NCBI RefSeq assembly: GCF_012163135.1
Contig: NZ_JAAVUP010000005.1
Location: forward strand, 1-64,000
Reading direction: 5' to 3'
DNA length: 64,000 nt
DNA from: Neoroseomonas oryzicola
GTDB lineage: Bacteria; Pseudomonadota; Alphaproteobacteria; Acetobacterales; Acetobacteraceae
The notes under the pieces were generated by a model. It ran no database searches, was not told the origin of the DNA, and was given only the letters and a program-made list of their open reading frames with translations. Within the stretch, counting starts at the first letter, position 1. Each line of letters begins with the position of its first letter. A program made the translations under genes and the position numbers. Shown here piece after piece: positions 53,808 through 62,539 of this stretch.

Positions 53808-55138
53808 CACCCGATGATCCCCCGGGCGCGGAGCTGCTCCGCGCGATTGTCGATGAAGGCGGCCACGGCGGACGCGAAGCGGTCGAGTTCCGCCTCGCCC
53901 ACCGGCAGGCTCAGCGCGACCATGCCACGCCGGGCAAGGTAGATCCCGGCCTCCAGCATGTCGAAGAAGAACAGCTCGCGCAGCTGCTCCTCGCCCTGCC
54001 CCTGAGCATAGGGCCGGTCGGGCGCCGGCGTGCGGAAATGCACGTTCACCATGGAACCGATGCCGGTGAAGGACATCGGCACCGCGGCCGCGGCGACCAG
54101 CCCGTTCAGCCGCGCGCGCAGCGCCTCGCCGCGCCGGTACAGCGCCTCGGCGACCTCGGCGGTGAAGATCTCGCCCATGGCGACGACGCCGGCGTTCATC
54201 GACAGGACGTTGTTGTTGAAGGTGCCGGCATGGGCCAGCTTGCCGCCGAACTGGGCCATAATGTCGGCCCGCCCGCCGAAGGCGCCGAAGGACATGCCGC
54301 CCGCGATGTACTTGCCGAGCGTCGTCATGTCCGGCGTGATGCCGAGCCGCGCCTGCATCCCGCCGGCCGAATGGCGGCTGGTCATCACCTCGTCGAAGAT
54401 CAGCAGCGCGCCGGTCTCGGTGGCAAGGGCGCGCAGCGCGGCGAGGAAGTCCGCGGACCCCGGAATGCAGCCGCCGGACCCCTGCATCGGCTCGACGACG
54501 ATGGCGGCGAGGTCCGCCGCATGTTCCCGCGCGACGGCGGTGGCGCTCGCGATGTCGTTGTAGTCCGCGAGGACGAAGGGCATCGGCAGCGTGGCGAGGC
54601 TGACGCCCGCGAAGGGGAAGGTCAGCACGCCGCCATGATAGCCGCCGCGGAAGGCCATGACCTTCGACCGGCCGGTGAAGGCCCGCGCCGCGGTCAGCGC
54701 CATCAGGTTCGCCTCGGTGCCGCTGTTGGTGAAGCGCACCCGTTCCAGGGAGGGGAAGCGGCCGACGAGCAGCCGCGCGAGCTGCTCCTCGCCCGGCCCG
54801 ACCGAGGCGAAGTTGATGCCGCGCCGCAGGACATCGTGCAGCACGGCATGGATGCGCGGTTCGGAATGGCCGAACAGCCCGGCGGTGTATTCGCCGCAGA
54901 GGTCGAGATACTCGTGGCCGTCCATGTCCCACAGCCGGCATTCCTCGCCCCGCGTCATCGCGGTGGGGAACGGGCCATAGGCGATGACGGTGCGGGTGTT
55001 GCCGCCGCCGAGGACCTCGAGCGCCTTGTCGTGCAGTTCGGCGCTGCGCGGCCGCTTCGCGGCATAGGCGGCGCGGGCGGCCGCGACCGCGCCAGGCAGG
55101 TCGAGGCTGTTCCGGCGGGCGTCCAGCGCGGCGCTCAT
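53807..55138 (-). CDS. PLP aminotransferase, glutamate-1-semialdehyde aminomutase-like
   Basis: A 443-residue class III PLP enzyme. The PLP-lysine region is T-T-L-G-K-Y-I-A-G-G-M-S-F-G, the Asp-containing block is L-I-F-D-E-V-M-T-S-R and the phosphate loop is N-S-G-T-E-A-N-L. This is the GSA-aminomutase branch, but many members are catabolic aminotransferases, and the coupling to an amino-acid binding protein and an aldolase-like gene favours a catabolic role. ATG 55138 was taken; GTG 55195 is in frame upstream. It is divergent from the GntR gene at 55287. Confidence 0.87.
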   Translation of the reverse strand: MSAALDARRNSLDLPGAVAAARAAYAAKRPRSAELHDKALEVLGGGNTRTVIAYGPFPTAMTRGEECRLWDMDGHEYLDLCGEYTAGLFGHSEPRIHAVLHDVLRRGINFASVGPGEEQLARLLVGRFPSLERVRFTNSGTEANLMALTAARAFTGRSKVMAFRGGYHGGVLTFPFAGVSLATLPMPFVLADYNDIASATAVAREHAADLAAIVVEPMQGSGGCIPGSADFLAALRALATETGALLIFDEVMTSRHSAGGMQARLGITPDMTTLGKYIAGGMSFGAFGGRADIMAQFGGKLAHAGTFNNNVLSMNAGVVAMGEIFTAEVAEALYRRGEALRARLNGLVAAAAVPMSFTGIGSMVNVHFRTPAPDRPYAQGQGEEQLRELFFFDMLEAGIYLARRGMVALSLPVGEAELDRFASAVAAFIDNRAEQLRARGIIG

Positions 55139-55265
55139 GGCGCGACCGCGGCGGCTGGAGGGACGGAATTCGGCCGGTTGGGCATCAGCGGACACTCCGG
55201 TATGGGCTACGGCGAAACCACTTCAGGGCGGGCGCCATGGTGTGGCATACCGTTCAGAACTCAAG

Positions 55266-55275
55266 TGTGATCACA
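55266..55275. promoter_or_regulatory. Palindromic operator candidate for GntR regulator
   Basis: The perfect palindrome TGTGATCACA lies 11 bases before the GntR start and in the gap shared with the divergent aminotransferase gene. The T-GT-N-AC-A form fits FadR-subfamily GntR operators, so autoregulation and control of the divergent operon are plausible. It is a single site found by eye. Confidence 0.4.
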
Positions 55276-55286
55276 AACACCGACCC

Positions 55287-56009
55287 ATGACAATCACGCC
55301 CTACATCCCCGACATCGACGCCGGCGACCTGCCGCTCGAGGAACGGGCCTATCTGAGGCTCAGGCAGGCGCTGATGGAAGGCGTCTTCAGCCCCGGCGCG
55401 AAGCTGTCGATCCGTCGCGTGGCCGAGGCGCTGGGCACCAGCCCGATGCCCGCCCGGACCGCGCTGCGCCGGCTGGCCACCGAACAGGCCGTGGACGCGC
55501 TGCCGTCCGGCACGGTCCTGGTCCCGCGGCTGACCCGCGCCGCCTTCCAGGAAGTCAGCGCGATCCGCGCCGAGCTCGAGCCGCTTGCCATCCGCCTCGC
55601 CGCGACGCGTTTGGATGCGCGCACGCTCGATGCGCTCGCGACGGTGGTCGCCGAGCACGATGCCGCGCGCGCCGCCGGCAAGCCCGAGGTCTTCCTGCAG
55701 AAGGACCGCGAGTTCCTCTTCGGGCTCTATCGCCAGGCGGGGGCGCCGATGCTGTTCAGCATGATCGAGGCGCTGTGGCTCCGGCGCGGTCCCCTGTTCT
55801 GGGACGCCCGGTGGATCCTGATGGGCCGTCCGCCGGCGGCGGCGCACCGGCACGACCAGATGCTCGCCGCCCTGCGCCGCGGTGCGGGAGACGTCGCCGC
55901 GCAGGAGCTCAAGGTCGAGATCGAGCGCATGACGGCCTTCCTGCTCGAGGCCCTGCCCTTCGAGGGCCAGGCCGCCGCCGCGCCCCGCCAGGCCCGGGCG
56001 CGGCGCTAG
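55287..56009 (+). CDS. GntR-family regulator, FCD (FadR) subfamily
   Basis: A 240-residue regulator with the N-terminal winged helix (KLSIRRVAEALGTSPMPAR) and a C-terminal all-helical FCD domain, where acidic and His metal ligands are expected. ATG 55287 sits just after the TGTGATCACA palindrome. It is divergent from the aminotransferase, binding protein and aldolase run, which it probably controls. Its stop overlaps that of the Lrp gene in a CTAG. Confidence 0.9.
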   Translation: MTITPYIPDIDAGDLPLEERAYLRLRQALMEGVFSPGAKLSIRRVAEALGTSPMPARTALRRLATEQAVDALPSGTVLVPRLTRAAFQEVSAIRAELEPLAIRLAATRLDARTLDALATVVAEHDAARAAGKPEVFLQKDREFLFGLYRQAGAPMLFSMIEALWLRRGPLFWDARWILMGRPPAAAHRHDQMLAALRRGAGDVAAQELKVEIERMTAFLLEALPFEGQAAAAPRQARARR

Positions 56010-56605
56010 GCCTTCGCGCCCTTCCCACCCGGGCCCGCCTTCTTCCGCGGTGCCGTCCTGGCTGCGGGGCGGCTGGCCCCGAGGTGCTCCGTCGGCAGCG
56101 CCGTCGTGTACTTCACCTGGTCGAGGGCGAAGGACGACCGCAGGTTCGCCACGCCGGGGATCGTCGTGAGGTGGTCCACGACGAAGCGGTGGTATTGCGC
56201 CAGATCCTCGACGACGACCCGCAGCAGGTAGTCCGCGTCGCCGCTCATCAGGTAGCACTCCATCACCTCCGGCCGCCGGGCGATGCGGTTCTGGAAGGCG
56301 CGCAGCGCGGCCTCGTTCTGCTTCTCGAGCGTGACCTGCACGAAGACGTTCACCGTGAGGCCGAGCGCGGCGGGATCGATCACGGCGACCGAGCGCTGGA
56401 TCACGCCGGTCTTGCGCAGTTCGTCCAGCCGCCGCCAGCAGGAAGAGGGCGTGGCGCCGGCGGCCTCGGCAAGTTCGGCCAGGCCGATATCGCTGTCCTT
56501 CTGCATCAGCTCGATCAGGCGGATGCTCAGCGGGTCGAGTTCCGTCGAAGGATTCTTCCGTGAGATGACGCTTCTCCGAACAGGAATTCCGAATCTTCTG
56601 CACAT
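56006..56605 (-). CDS. Lrp/AsnC-family regulator
   Basis: A 199-residue Lrp-type regulator. The helix-turn-helix (AELAEAAGATPSSCWRRLD) is followed by the RAM/AsnC ligand domain. A basic C-terminal tail rich in Lys, Arg and Pro is longer than usual. It is divergent from the E1 gene at 56675 with a 69-base gap, the arrangement of mdeR and mdeB in Pseudomonas putida. Control of that gene by an amino acid is therefore likely but inferred. Confidence 0.88.
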   Translation of the reverse strand: MCRRFGIPVRRSVISRKNPSTELDPLSIRLIELMQKDSDIGLAELAEAAGATPSSCWRRLDELRKTGVIQRSVAVIDPAALGLTVNVFVQVTLEKQNEAALRAFQNRIARRPEVMECYLMSGDADYLLRVVVEDLAQYHRFVVDHLTTIPGVANLRSSFALDQVKYTTALPTEHLGASRPAARTAPRKKAGPGGKGAKA

Positions 56606-56674
56606 CCCGGCAACTTTGCAAGCCCGTGGCGGATCGCATCGCCTAGCCTGACCGCGTCAGGACACGAGGAAACG

Positions 56675-59044
56675 ATGCTCGACACCACCAGCCACGCCGG
56701 CATCGCCGGCCAGGACACGCGGATGCTGGCCGAGGTCGAGCGCAAGGTGCTCTGGTTATCCGCCTGGATGATCCACCACGCCAACCACGTCAGGCCCAAC
56801 GAGGACGGGCTGAAGGTCGGCGGCCACCAGGCCTCCTCGGCCTCCATGGCGAGCATCATGACGGCGCTCTACTGCGGCGTGCTGCGGCCGGAGGACCGGG
56901 TCGCGGTGAAGCCGCACGCCTCGCCGGTGTTCCACGCCATCCAGTACCTGCTCGGCAACCAGACCCGCGCGCAGCTCGAACGCTTCCGCGCGCTGGGCGG
57001 CGCGCAGTCCTACCCGTCACGCACCAAGGACGCAGACGACGTGGATTTCTCCACCGGCTCGGTCGGCCTCGGAGCGGCGCAGACGATCTTCGCGAGCCTC
57101 GTGCAGGACTACGTGCGGCTGCATGGCTGGGGCGGCGCGCGTCCCGAAGGCCGCATGATCGCCCTGGTCGGCGACGCCGAGATGGACGAGGGCAACATCT
57201 ACGAGGCGCTGCTCGAAGGCTCCCGCCACGGGCTGCGCAACACCTGGTGGGTGATCGACTACAACCGCCAGAGCCTCGACGCCGTCATCGGCGAGGGCGT
57301 GAACGACAAGATCCTCGGCACCTTCGCCACCATGGGCTGGGACGTGGTCGTCCTGAAGTACGGAAGGCTGCAGCAGGCCGCCTTCGCCGAGCCCGGCGGC
57401 GAGGCGCTGCGCGCCTGGATCGATGCCTGCCCCAACGCGCTCTACTCCGCGCTGACCTTCCGTGGCGGCGCCGCCTGGCGCCGGCGGCTCGAGGACGATC
57501 TGGGCGACCAGGGCGATGTTTCCGCGCTGCTCGCACGGCGCAGCGACGCCGAGCTCGCGGCGCTGATGACCAATCTCGGCGGGCATGACCTCGGCATGCT
57601 GCTCGATGCCTTCCGCGGCATCGACCACGACCGCCCGGTCTGCTTCCTCGCCTACACCATCAAAGGCATGGGCCTGCCGCTGGCGGGCCACAAGGACAAC
57701 CATGCCGGGCTGCTCAACCCGCAGCAGATGGAAGCCTGGCGCGCCACCATGGGCATCCGGCCCGGCCATGAGTGGGACATCGCCGAGGGTCTGCGCATCG
57801 ATGCGGCGGAACTGCGACGCTTCCTCGACGGCGTGCGCTTCAATGCCGGCGGCCCGCGTCGCTTCGCCGCGCCGGCTCTGCCGGTGCCCGAGATCATCGC
57901 CCCCGAGCCGAAGGGCGCGGTCTCGACCCAGGCGGGCTTCGGGCAGCTGCTGCACGCCCTGGCGAAGAGCGATGCGCCGATCGCCGACCGCATCGTCACG
58001 ACCAGCCCGGACGTGACGGTCTCGACGAACCTGGGCGGCTGGGTCGGGCGGCGTGGCCTCTTCGCGCGCGATCCGCGCCGCGACCTGTTCCGCGACGAGA
58101 AGATCCCCTCGGCCTTCCGCTGGGATGCCGGGCCGGCAGGGCAGCACATGGAACTCGGCATCGCCGAGATGAACCTGTTCCTCATGCTGTCGGCCCTCGG
58201 CCTGTCGGACAGCCTGTTCGGCGAGCGGCTGATCCCGGTCGGCACGCTGTACGATCCCTTCGTCTGCCGCGGCCTCGATGCCATGAACTACGCCTGCTAC
58301 CAGGATGCGCGCTTCATCCTGGCCGGCACGCCCTCGGGCATCACGCTCGCGCCGGAAGGCGGCGCGCACCAGTCGATCAACACGCCGCTGATCGGCATGG
58401 CGCAGCCGGGCCTGTCCTCCTTCGAACCGGCCTTCGTGGACGAGCTCGCGGCGATCCTCGGCTGGTCGCTCGACCATGTGCAGGCACCGGGCGCGGAGGG
58501 CGGTTCGGTCTATCTGCGTCTGTCCACCCGCGCGCTGGAGCAGCCGCGGCGGACGATGACGCCGACCCTGGCCGAGGACATCGTGCAGGGTGGCTACTGG
58601 ATGCGCGCGCCCGGGCCGAACTGCGCGGTGGCGATCGTCTATGCCGGCGCGGTGGCACCCGAGGCGATCGCCGCGGCGGGGCTGCTCGCCGAGCACCGAC
58701 GCGACGTCGCCGTGCTCGCCGTGACCTCCGCCGACCGGCTGTTCTCCGGGTGGCGGACGGCGGAAGCGGCGCGCATGGAAGGGGACGACCCCACGCCCAG
58801 CCATGTCGAAGGCCTGCTGCGCGCCCTGCCCCGGCATTGCTGCCTGGTGACCGTGACGGACGCGCACCCCACGGCGCTCGCCTGGCTGGGCAGCGTCGAG
58901 GGCCATCGCACCAAGGCGCTCGGCGTCGACCGCTTCGGCCAGAGCGGCAGCATCGCCGAGCTCTACGGCGCCTATGGGCTGGACACGGCGGCGATCCTGC
59001 GCGCCGCTCAGGCCGGGTCGCCGGGGGCACGGCTGGCGGGGTGA
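56675..59044 (+). CDS. Homodimeric 2-oxoacid dehydrogenase E1 (AceE/MdeB-like)
   Basis: A 789-residue thiamin-diphosphate enzyme of the AceE type, with the TPP-binding motif GDAEMDEGN (166-174) and the family block H-K-D-N-H-A-G-L-L. It is about 100 residues shorter than E. coli AceE (887). Members of this short branch include MdeB, the 2-oxobutyrate dehydrogenase E1 that works with methionine gamma-lyase and an Lrp regulator. Here the Lrp gene is divergent, but no methionine gamma-lyase, E2 or E3 lies in the window. The substrate (pyruvate or 2-oxobutyrate) is unresolved. Confidence 0.87.
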   Translation: MLDTTSHAGIAGQDTRMLAEVERKVLWLSAWMIHHANHVRPNEDGLKVGGHQASSASMASIMTALYCGVLRPEDRVAVKPHASPVFHAIQYLLGNQTRAQLERFRALGGAQSYPSRTKDADDVDFSTGSVGLGAAQTIFASLVQDYVRLHGWGGARPEGRMIALVGDAEMDEGNIYEALLEGSRHGLRNTWWVIDYNRQSLDAVIGEGVNDKILGTFATMGWDVVVLKYGRLQQAAFAEPGGEALRAWIDACPNALYSALTFRGGAAWRRRLEDDLGDQGDVSALLARRSDAELAALMTNLGGHDLGMLLDAFRGIDHDRPVCFLAYTIKGMGLPLAGHKDNHAGLLNPQQMEAWRATMGIRPGHEWDIAEGLRIDAAELRRFLDGVRFNAGGPRRFAAPALPVPEIIAPEPKGAVSTQAGFGQLLHALAKSDAPIADRIVTTSPDVTVSTNLGGWVGRRGLFARDPRRDLFRDEKIPSAFRWDAGPAGQHMELGIAEMNLFLMLSALGLSDSLFGERLIPVGTLYDPFVCRGLDAMNYACYQDARFILAGTPSGITLAPEGGAHQSINTPLIGMAQPGLSSFEPAFVDELAAILGWSLDHVQAPGAEGGSVYLRLSTRALEQPRRTMTPTLAEDIVQGGYWMRAPGPNCAVAIVYAGAVAPEAIAAAGLLAEHRRDVAVLAVTSADRLFSGWRTAEAARMEGDDPTPSHVEGLLRALPRHCCLVTVTDAHPTALAWLGSVEGHRTKALGVDRFGQSGSIAELYGAYGLDTAAILRAAQAGSPGARLAG

Positions 59045-59216
59045 CAGACGCGTCCCGGTGGCCGGTGGGCGGCATGGCGCGCCGGCTGCCGCGCGCGCGG
59101 TCAGCGCCCGGGCAGGGCTGACCGGGCCGGCCCCGACACGGAGCGTGGGCCTTCACCAGGGCCGCGCGTCCATGCCTCGCTGGCGAGGCCGACCGGCGGG
59201 GCGTCTGCGCGACGCG

Positions 59217-59249
59217 CCCCCCCCCCCCCACCTGGTCGGAGGGGGGGGG
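59217..59249. repeat. C13/G9 homopolymer inverted repeat
   Basis: A run of 13 C (59217-59229) and a run of 9 G (59241-59249) are separated by 11 bases. They could pair as a very strong stem, a possible terminator-like block after the E1 gene, and are prone to slippage or sequencing error. Confidence 0.6.
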
Positions 59250-59408
59250 CCCGGCACCCCCCTCCGCCCGCGTCCCCTGCCCGAGGGGGGCCTGAGCGTC
59301 CCGAGGAATCCCGCGGCCCCGCCATCCGCCGCCCGGATTCGTTATGTCCCGCCAGGAACAACCAAGCCAGGGTTCACCGGCCGGATGGCGGCATGGACGG
59401 CGCAGCAA

Positions 59409-59437
59409 CGTTCGGCTATTTCCGGATGGATACAACG
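59409..59437. promoter_or_regulatory. Candidate Mo-box upstream of modA
   Basis: CGTT at 59409-59412 and AACG at 59434-59437 form the outer arms of an imperfect inverted repeat 18 bases before the modA start. Alphaproteobacterial Mo-boxes have CGTTATAT-type arms; the inner positions match poorly here. A ModE-type regulator is encoded at 62171. Confidence 0.3.
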
Positions 59438-59454
59438 CGACCGGGAGTTCCGCG

Positions 59455-60228
59455 ATGTTCCGTCGTCTCGTCCTCGCGGCGCTTGCCGCCACCAGCCTCG
59501 CCGCCGCGCCGCGCGCGCGCGCCCAGGGAGGCCTGACCGTCTTCGCCGCGGCGAGCCTGACGGATGCGCTGCGCGCCCTCGGCCAGGATTGGGCCGCGCG
59601 CGGCAATCCGGCCCCGCGCTTCTCCTTCGCCGCCTCGTCGGCCCTCGCGCGACAGATCGAACAAGGCGCGCCGGCCGACCTCTTCATGTCCGCCGACGAA
59701 CCCTGGATGGACTACGTCCAGCAGCGGAACCTGGTCGTGAACGCGACGCGCGTCAGCCCGATCGGCAATGCGCTGGTGCTGGTCAGCGCGAAGGGCGATG
59801 CGCGCGACGTCGCGCTCGCGCGCGGCACGGACCTCGCCGCGCTGCTCGGGCCGAACGGACGCATCGCGACCGGCGATCCGGCGCATGTGCCGGTCGGCCG
59901 CTACGCGCAGGCGGCGCTGACCTGGATGGGTCAGTGGGACGCGATCGGCCCGCGCCTCGCCCGCGCCGACAATGTCCGCGCCGCGCTGCTGCTGGTGGAG
60001 CGTGGGGAGGCCCCCTTCGGCATCGTCTACGCGACCGACGCCGCGGCGAGCCAGGGCGTGCGCGTCGCCGGCACCTTCCCCGCCGAGAGCCACACCCCCA
60101 TCACCTATCCCTTCGCGCTGCTGCGCCGGGCAGAGGGCAACGCCCAGGCGCGCGCCTTCCTCGCCTTCCTGACGGGGCCTGAGGCACGACCGACCTGGGA
60201 GCGCTTCGGCTTCCGCATGGCGCAGTGA
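59455..60228 (+). CDS. modA: Molybdate-binding periplasmic protein ModA
   Basis: A 257-residue protein with a signal peptide (cut near A-R-A-Q, residue 24) and the ModA start V-F-A-A-A-S-L-T-D-A-L. Later blocks include F-A-A-S-S-A-L-A-R-Q-I-E and G-A-P-A-D-L-F-M-S-A-D, whose serines bind the oxyanion. It delivers molybdate (or tungstate) to ModBC. The start at 59455 was preferred to in-frame 59344 because it gives the signal peptide. The stop overlaps modB (GTGA). Confidence 0.93.
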   Translation: MFRRLVLAALAATSLAAAPRARAQGGLTVFAAASLTDALRALGQDWAARGNPAPRFSFAASSALARQIEQGAPADLFMSADEPWMDYVQQRNLVVNATRVSPIGNALVLVSAKGDARDVALARGTDLAALLGPNGRIATGDPAHVPVGRYAQAALTWMGQWDAIGPRLARADNVRAALLLVERGEAPFGIVYATDAAASQGVRVAGTFPAESHTPITYPFALLRRAEGNAQARAFLAFLTGPEARPTWERFGFRMAQ

Positions 60229-60923
60229 TCCTCGGCCTCACCGCGGAGGAGTGGCAGGCGGTCCGTCTCAGCCTCGAGGTCGCCTCCCGCTCCGTCATCG
60301 TCTCCCTCGTGCCGGCGATCGGCATCGCCTGGCTGCTCGCGCGTGGGCGCTTTCCGGGGCGGATGCTGCTGGATGCGCTCGTCCACCTGCCGCTGGTCGT
60401 GCCGCCGGTCGTCGTCGGCTGGGGGCTTCTGATGCTGTTCGGCGTGCGCGGCCCGATCGGCGGGCCGCTGAACGACTGGTTCGGCATCCGCCTGGTCTTC
60501 ACCACCGAAGGCGCGGCACTCGCCACCGCGGTGATGTCCTTCCCGCTGATCGTGCGCTCGGTGCGCCTCGGGCTCGAGCATGTGGATCCGGGGCTGGAGG
60601 CGGCGGCGCGCACGCTCGGCGCGGGACCGGTCGACCGCTTCCTGACGGTGACGCTGCCGCTGATGTCGCCGGGCATCCTCGCCGGCGCGGTCACCGCCTT
60701 CGCCGCAGGGCTCGGCGAGTTCGGCGCGGTCATCACCTTCGTCTCCAACATCCCCGGCGAGACGCAGACCCTGCCGCTCGCCATCTACAGCGCGACGCAA
60801 ACGCCGGGCGGCGAGGCGGTGGCGGCGCGGCTCGCGGGCGTCTCCTTCGTCCTCGCGATGGGCGGGCTGTTGCTGGCCGAGGTGATCGCGCGGCGGATGC
60901 ACCTTCTGCTGGGGCGCGGCTGA
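60225..60923 (+). CDS. modB: Molybdate ABC permease ModB
   Basis: A 232-residue permease with about five to six membrane helices and the coupling loop E-A-A-A-R-T-L-G-A. H-L-P-L-V-V-P-P-V-V-V-G-W-G is the ModB/CysT-type signature. GTG 60225 overlaps the modA stop as GTGA, and its stop shares a base with the modC start (TGATG). Confidence 0.93.
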   Translation: MILGLTAEEWQAVRLSLEVASRSVIVSLVPAIGIAWLLARGRFPGRMLLDALVHLPLVVPPVVVGWGLLMLFGVRGPIGGPLNDWFGIRLVFTTEGAALATAVMSFPLIVRSVRLGLEHVDPGLEAAARTLGAGPVDRFLTVTLPLMSPGILAGAVTAFAAGLGEFGAVITFVSNIPGETQTLPLAIYSATQTPGGEAVAARLAGVSFVLAMGGLLLAEVIARRMHLLLGRG

Positions 60924-62044
60924 TGCCCGGCATCGCGCTGCGCCACGATTTCGGTCCAGGCGGCTTCACGCTCGATGCCGCCTTCGACGTGCCGGATCGC
61001 GGCGTGACCGCGCTGTTCGGTCCGTCCGGCTGCGGCAAGAGCACCATCCTCGCCGCCGTCGCCGGCCTGCTGCGCCCGCGCGCTGGCCGCGTCGAGATCG
61101 GCGGCGCCGTCGTGCTGGACACGTCGCGCGGAGTCTTCGTCCCGCCCGAACGACGCCGCTGCGGCGTGGTGTTCCAGGATGCGCGGCTTTTTCCGCATCT
61201 CAGCGTCGAGACCAACCTGCGCTACGGACAGCGCCGCGCCCCCCGCGACGCGGCGGGGCCGGGCTTCGAGGAAGTGGTCGCGCTGCTCGGCATCGGACAC
61301 CTGCTCGATCGCCGCCCTTCAGGGCTGTCGGGCGGGGAGCGGCAGCGCGTCGCCCTCGGTCGCGCCTTGCTCGCGCGCCCGCGCATCCTGCTGATGGACG
61401 AACCGCTCGCCGCGCTCGACGCGGCGCGGCGGGCCGAGGTTCTTCCGTTCCTCGCGCGGCTGCGCGACGCGGCGGGGATGCCGATCCTCTACGTCACCCA
61501 TGCGCTGGACGAGGTGGATGCACTCGCCGACCACCTGGTGCTGCTCGAGGCCGGGCGCGTCGTCGCGGCTGGTCCGGTCGCCGCGCTCGCCGCGCGCACC
61601 GACCTGCCGCTCGCGGCGCGGCGCGACGCCGGCGTGCTGCTGGACTGCCAGGTCGCGCGGGCGTCGGAGGAAGGGCTGACGACGCTCGACTTCCCCGGCG
61701 GCACGCTGGCGACGACGCTGCACCCCGGCCCGCCCGGCACGCGGTTGCGGGTTCGCGTGCGGGCGCGTGACGTCGCGGTGGCAACGCTCGAGCCGCACGG
61801 CATCTCCACCCGCAACATCCTGCGCGGGACGCTCGCGGAGATCACCCCGGTGCCCGGCACCGCCGAGGCCTTCGTCCGCGTCGCGGTCGGCCCCAGCGAC
61901 ATCCTGGCGCGCATCACGCGCGACAGCGTCGCTCGGCTGGGTCTGGCGCAGGGCATGGCGCTGTGGGCGCTGGTCAAGGCGGTCACCTTCGACCACCGCG
62001 TGGTCGGCGCCGCGGCGCAGGACGCCCCGCGTGAGGAAGACTGA
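60923..62044 (+). CDS. modC: Molybdate ABC ATPase ModC
   Basis: A 373-residue ATPase: Walker A GPSGCGKS near residue 34, signature LSGGERQRVALG, Walker B ILLMDEPLAALD and the switch YVTHALDEV. The C-terminal MOP-like domain, which binds oxyanion and controls import, follows (N-I-L-R-G-T-L-A-E-I near residue 295). ATG 60923 overlaps the modB stop. It is the last gene of modABC and is followed after 126 bases by a ModE-type regulator. Confidence 0.94.
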   Translation: MPGIALRHDFGPGGFTLDAAFDVPDRGVTALFGPSGCGKSTILAAVAGLLRPRAGRVEIGGAVVLDTSRGVFVPPERRRCGVVFQDARLFPHLSVETNLRYGQRRAPRDAAGPGFEEVVALLGIGHLLDRRPSGLSGGERQRVALGRALLARPRILLMDEPLAALDAARRAEVLPFLARLRDAAGMPILYVTHALDEVDALADHLVLLEAGRVVAAGPVAALAARTDLPLAARRDAGVLLDCQVARASEEGLTTLDFPGGTLATTLHPGPPGTRLRVRVRARDVAVATLEPHGISTRNILRGTLAEITPVPGTAEAFVRVAVGPSDILARITRDSVARLGLAQGMALWALVKAVTFDHRVVGAAAQDAPREED

Positions 62045-62170
62045 GATGACCTACGCGATCATCGGCCGTCGCCCGGCGGCCATGCGCCGAGAGGGCGCGC
62101 CCCAGGGCGGCCCGGCGCGGAGGGCCTCGCCATCGCAGCCTTCCACGTGGCACAGACGGGGGGCGTCGGC

Positions 62171-62539
62171 ATGAAGCCGCGGGACCAGGACAGCCGCCCC
62201 GGCCAGGGCGTCCTCAGCCTGCGGATCGACCTGCCCGCAGGACGCATAGGCCCGGGCAAGATCGCGTTGCTCGAGGCCATCGACCGCGAAGGATCGATCT
62301 CCGCAGCGGGACGGGCACTCGGGATGAGCTACCGCCGCGCCTGGGACCTGGTCGATGCCCTGAACAAGATCCTCGGCACCTCGGCCGTCGAGGCCAGCAC
62401 CGGCGGTTATCGCGGCGGCGGGGCCATGCTGACGGATGCGGGGCGGAACCTCGTGGCCGACTACAGGGCGATCGAGAAGGCCGCGCAGCGGGCCGCCGAA
62501 CCGCGGTTGCTGGCGCTGGCGCGGCGGACGAACGGATAG
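62171..62539 (+). CDS. ModE-type molybdate regulator, DNA-binding domain only
   Basis: A 122-residue winged-helix protein of the ModE N-terminal type (EGSISAAGRALGMSYRRAWD, then the wing G-G-Y-R-G-G-G-A). It lacks the C-terminal MOP domains of full ModE, so it should bind DNA but not molybdate itself, unless it acts with another protein. ATG 62171 is preceded by a G-rich site; GTG 62147 is in frame upstream. It is likely cotranscribed with, and may control, modABC. Confidence 0.87.
   Translation: MKPRDQDSRPGQGVLSLRIDLPAGRIGPGKIALLEAIDREGSISAAGRALGMSYRRAWDLVDALNKILGTSAVEASTGGYRGGGAMLTDAGRNLVADYRAIEKAAQRAAEPRLLALARRTNG

Larger units (their letters stand above)
59045..59454. other. Intergenic gap with homopolymer runs before modA
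   Basis: About 410 bases with no supported gene; open frames across it are composition shadows. It holds the C13 and G9 runs at 59217-59249, a possible Mo-box at 59409-59437, and presumably the modA promoter near its right end. Confidence 0.6.
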
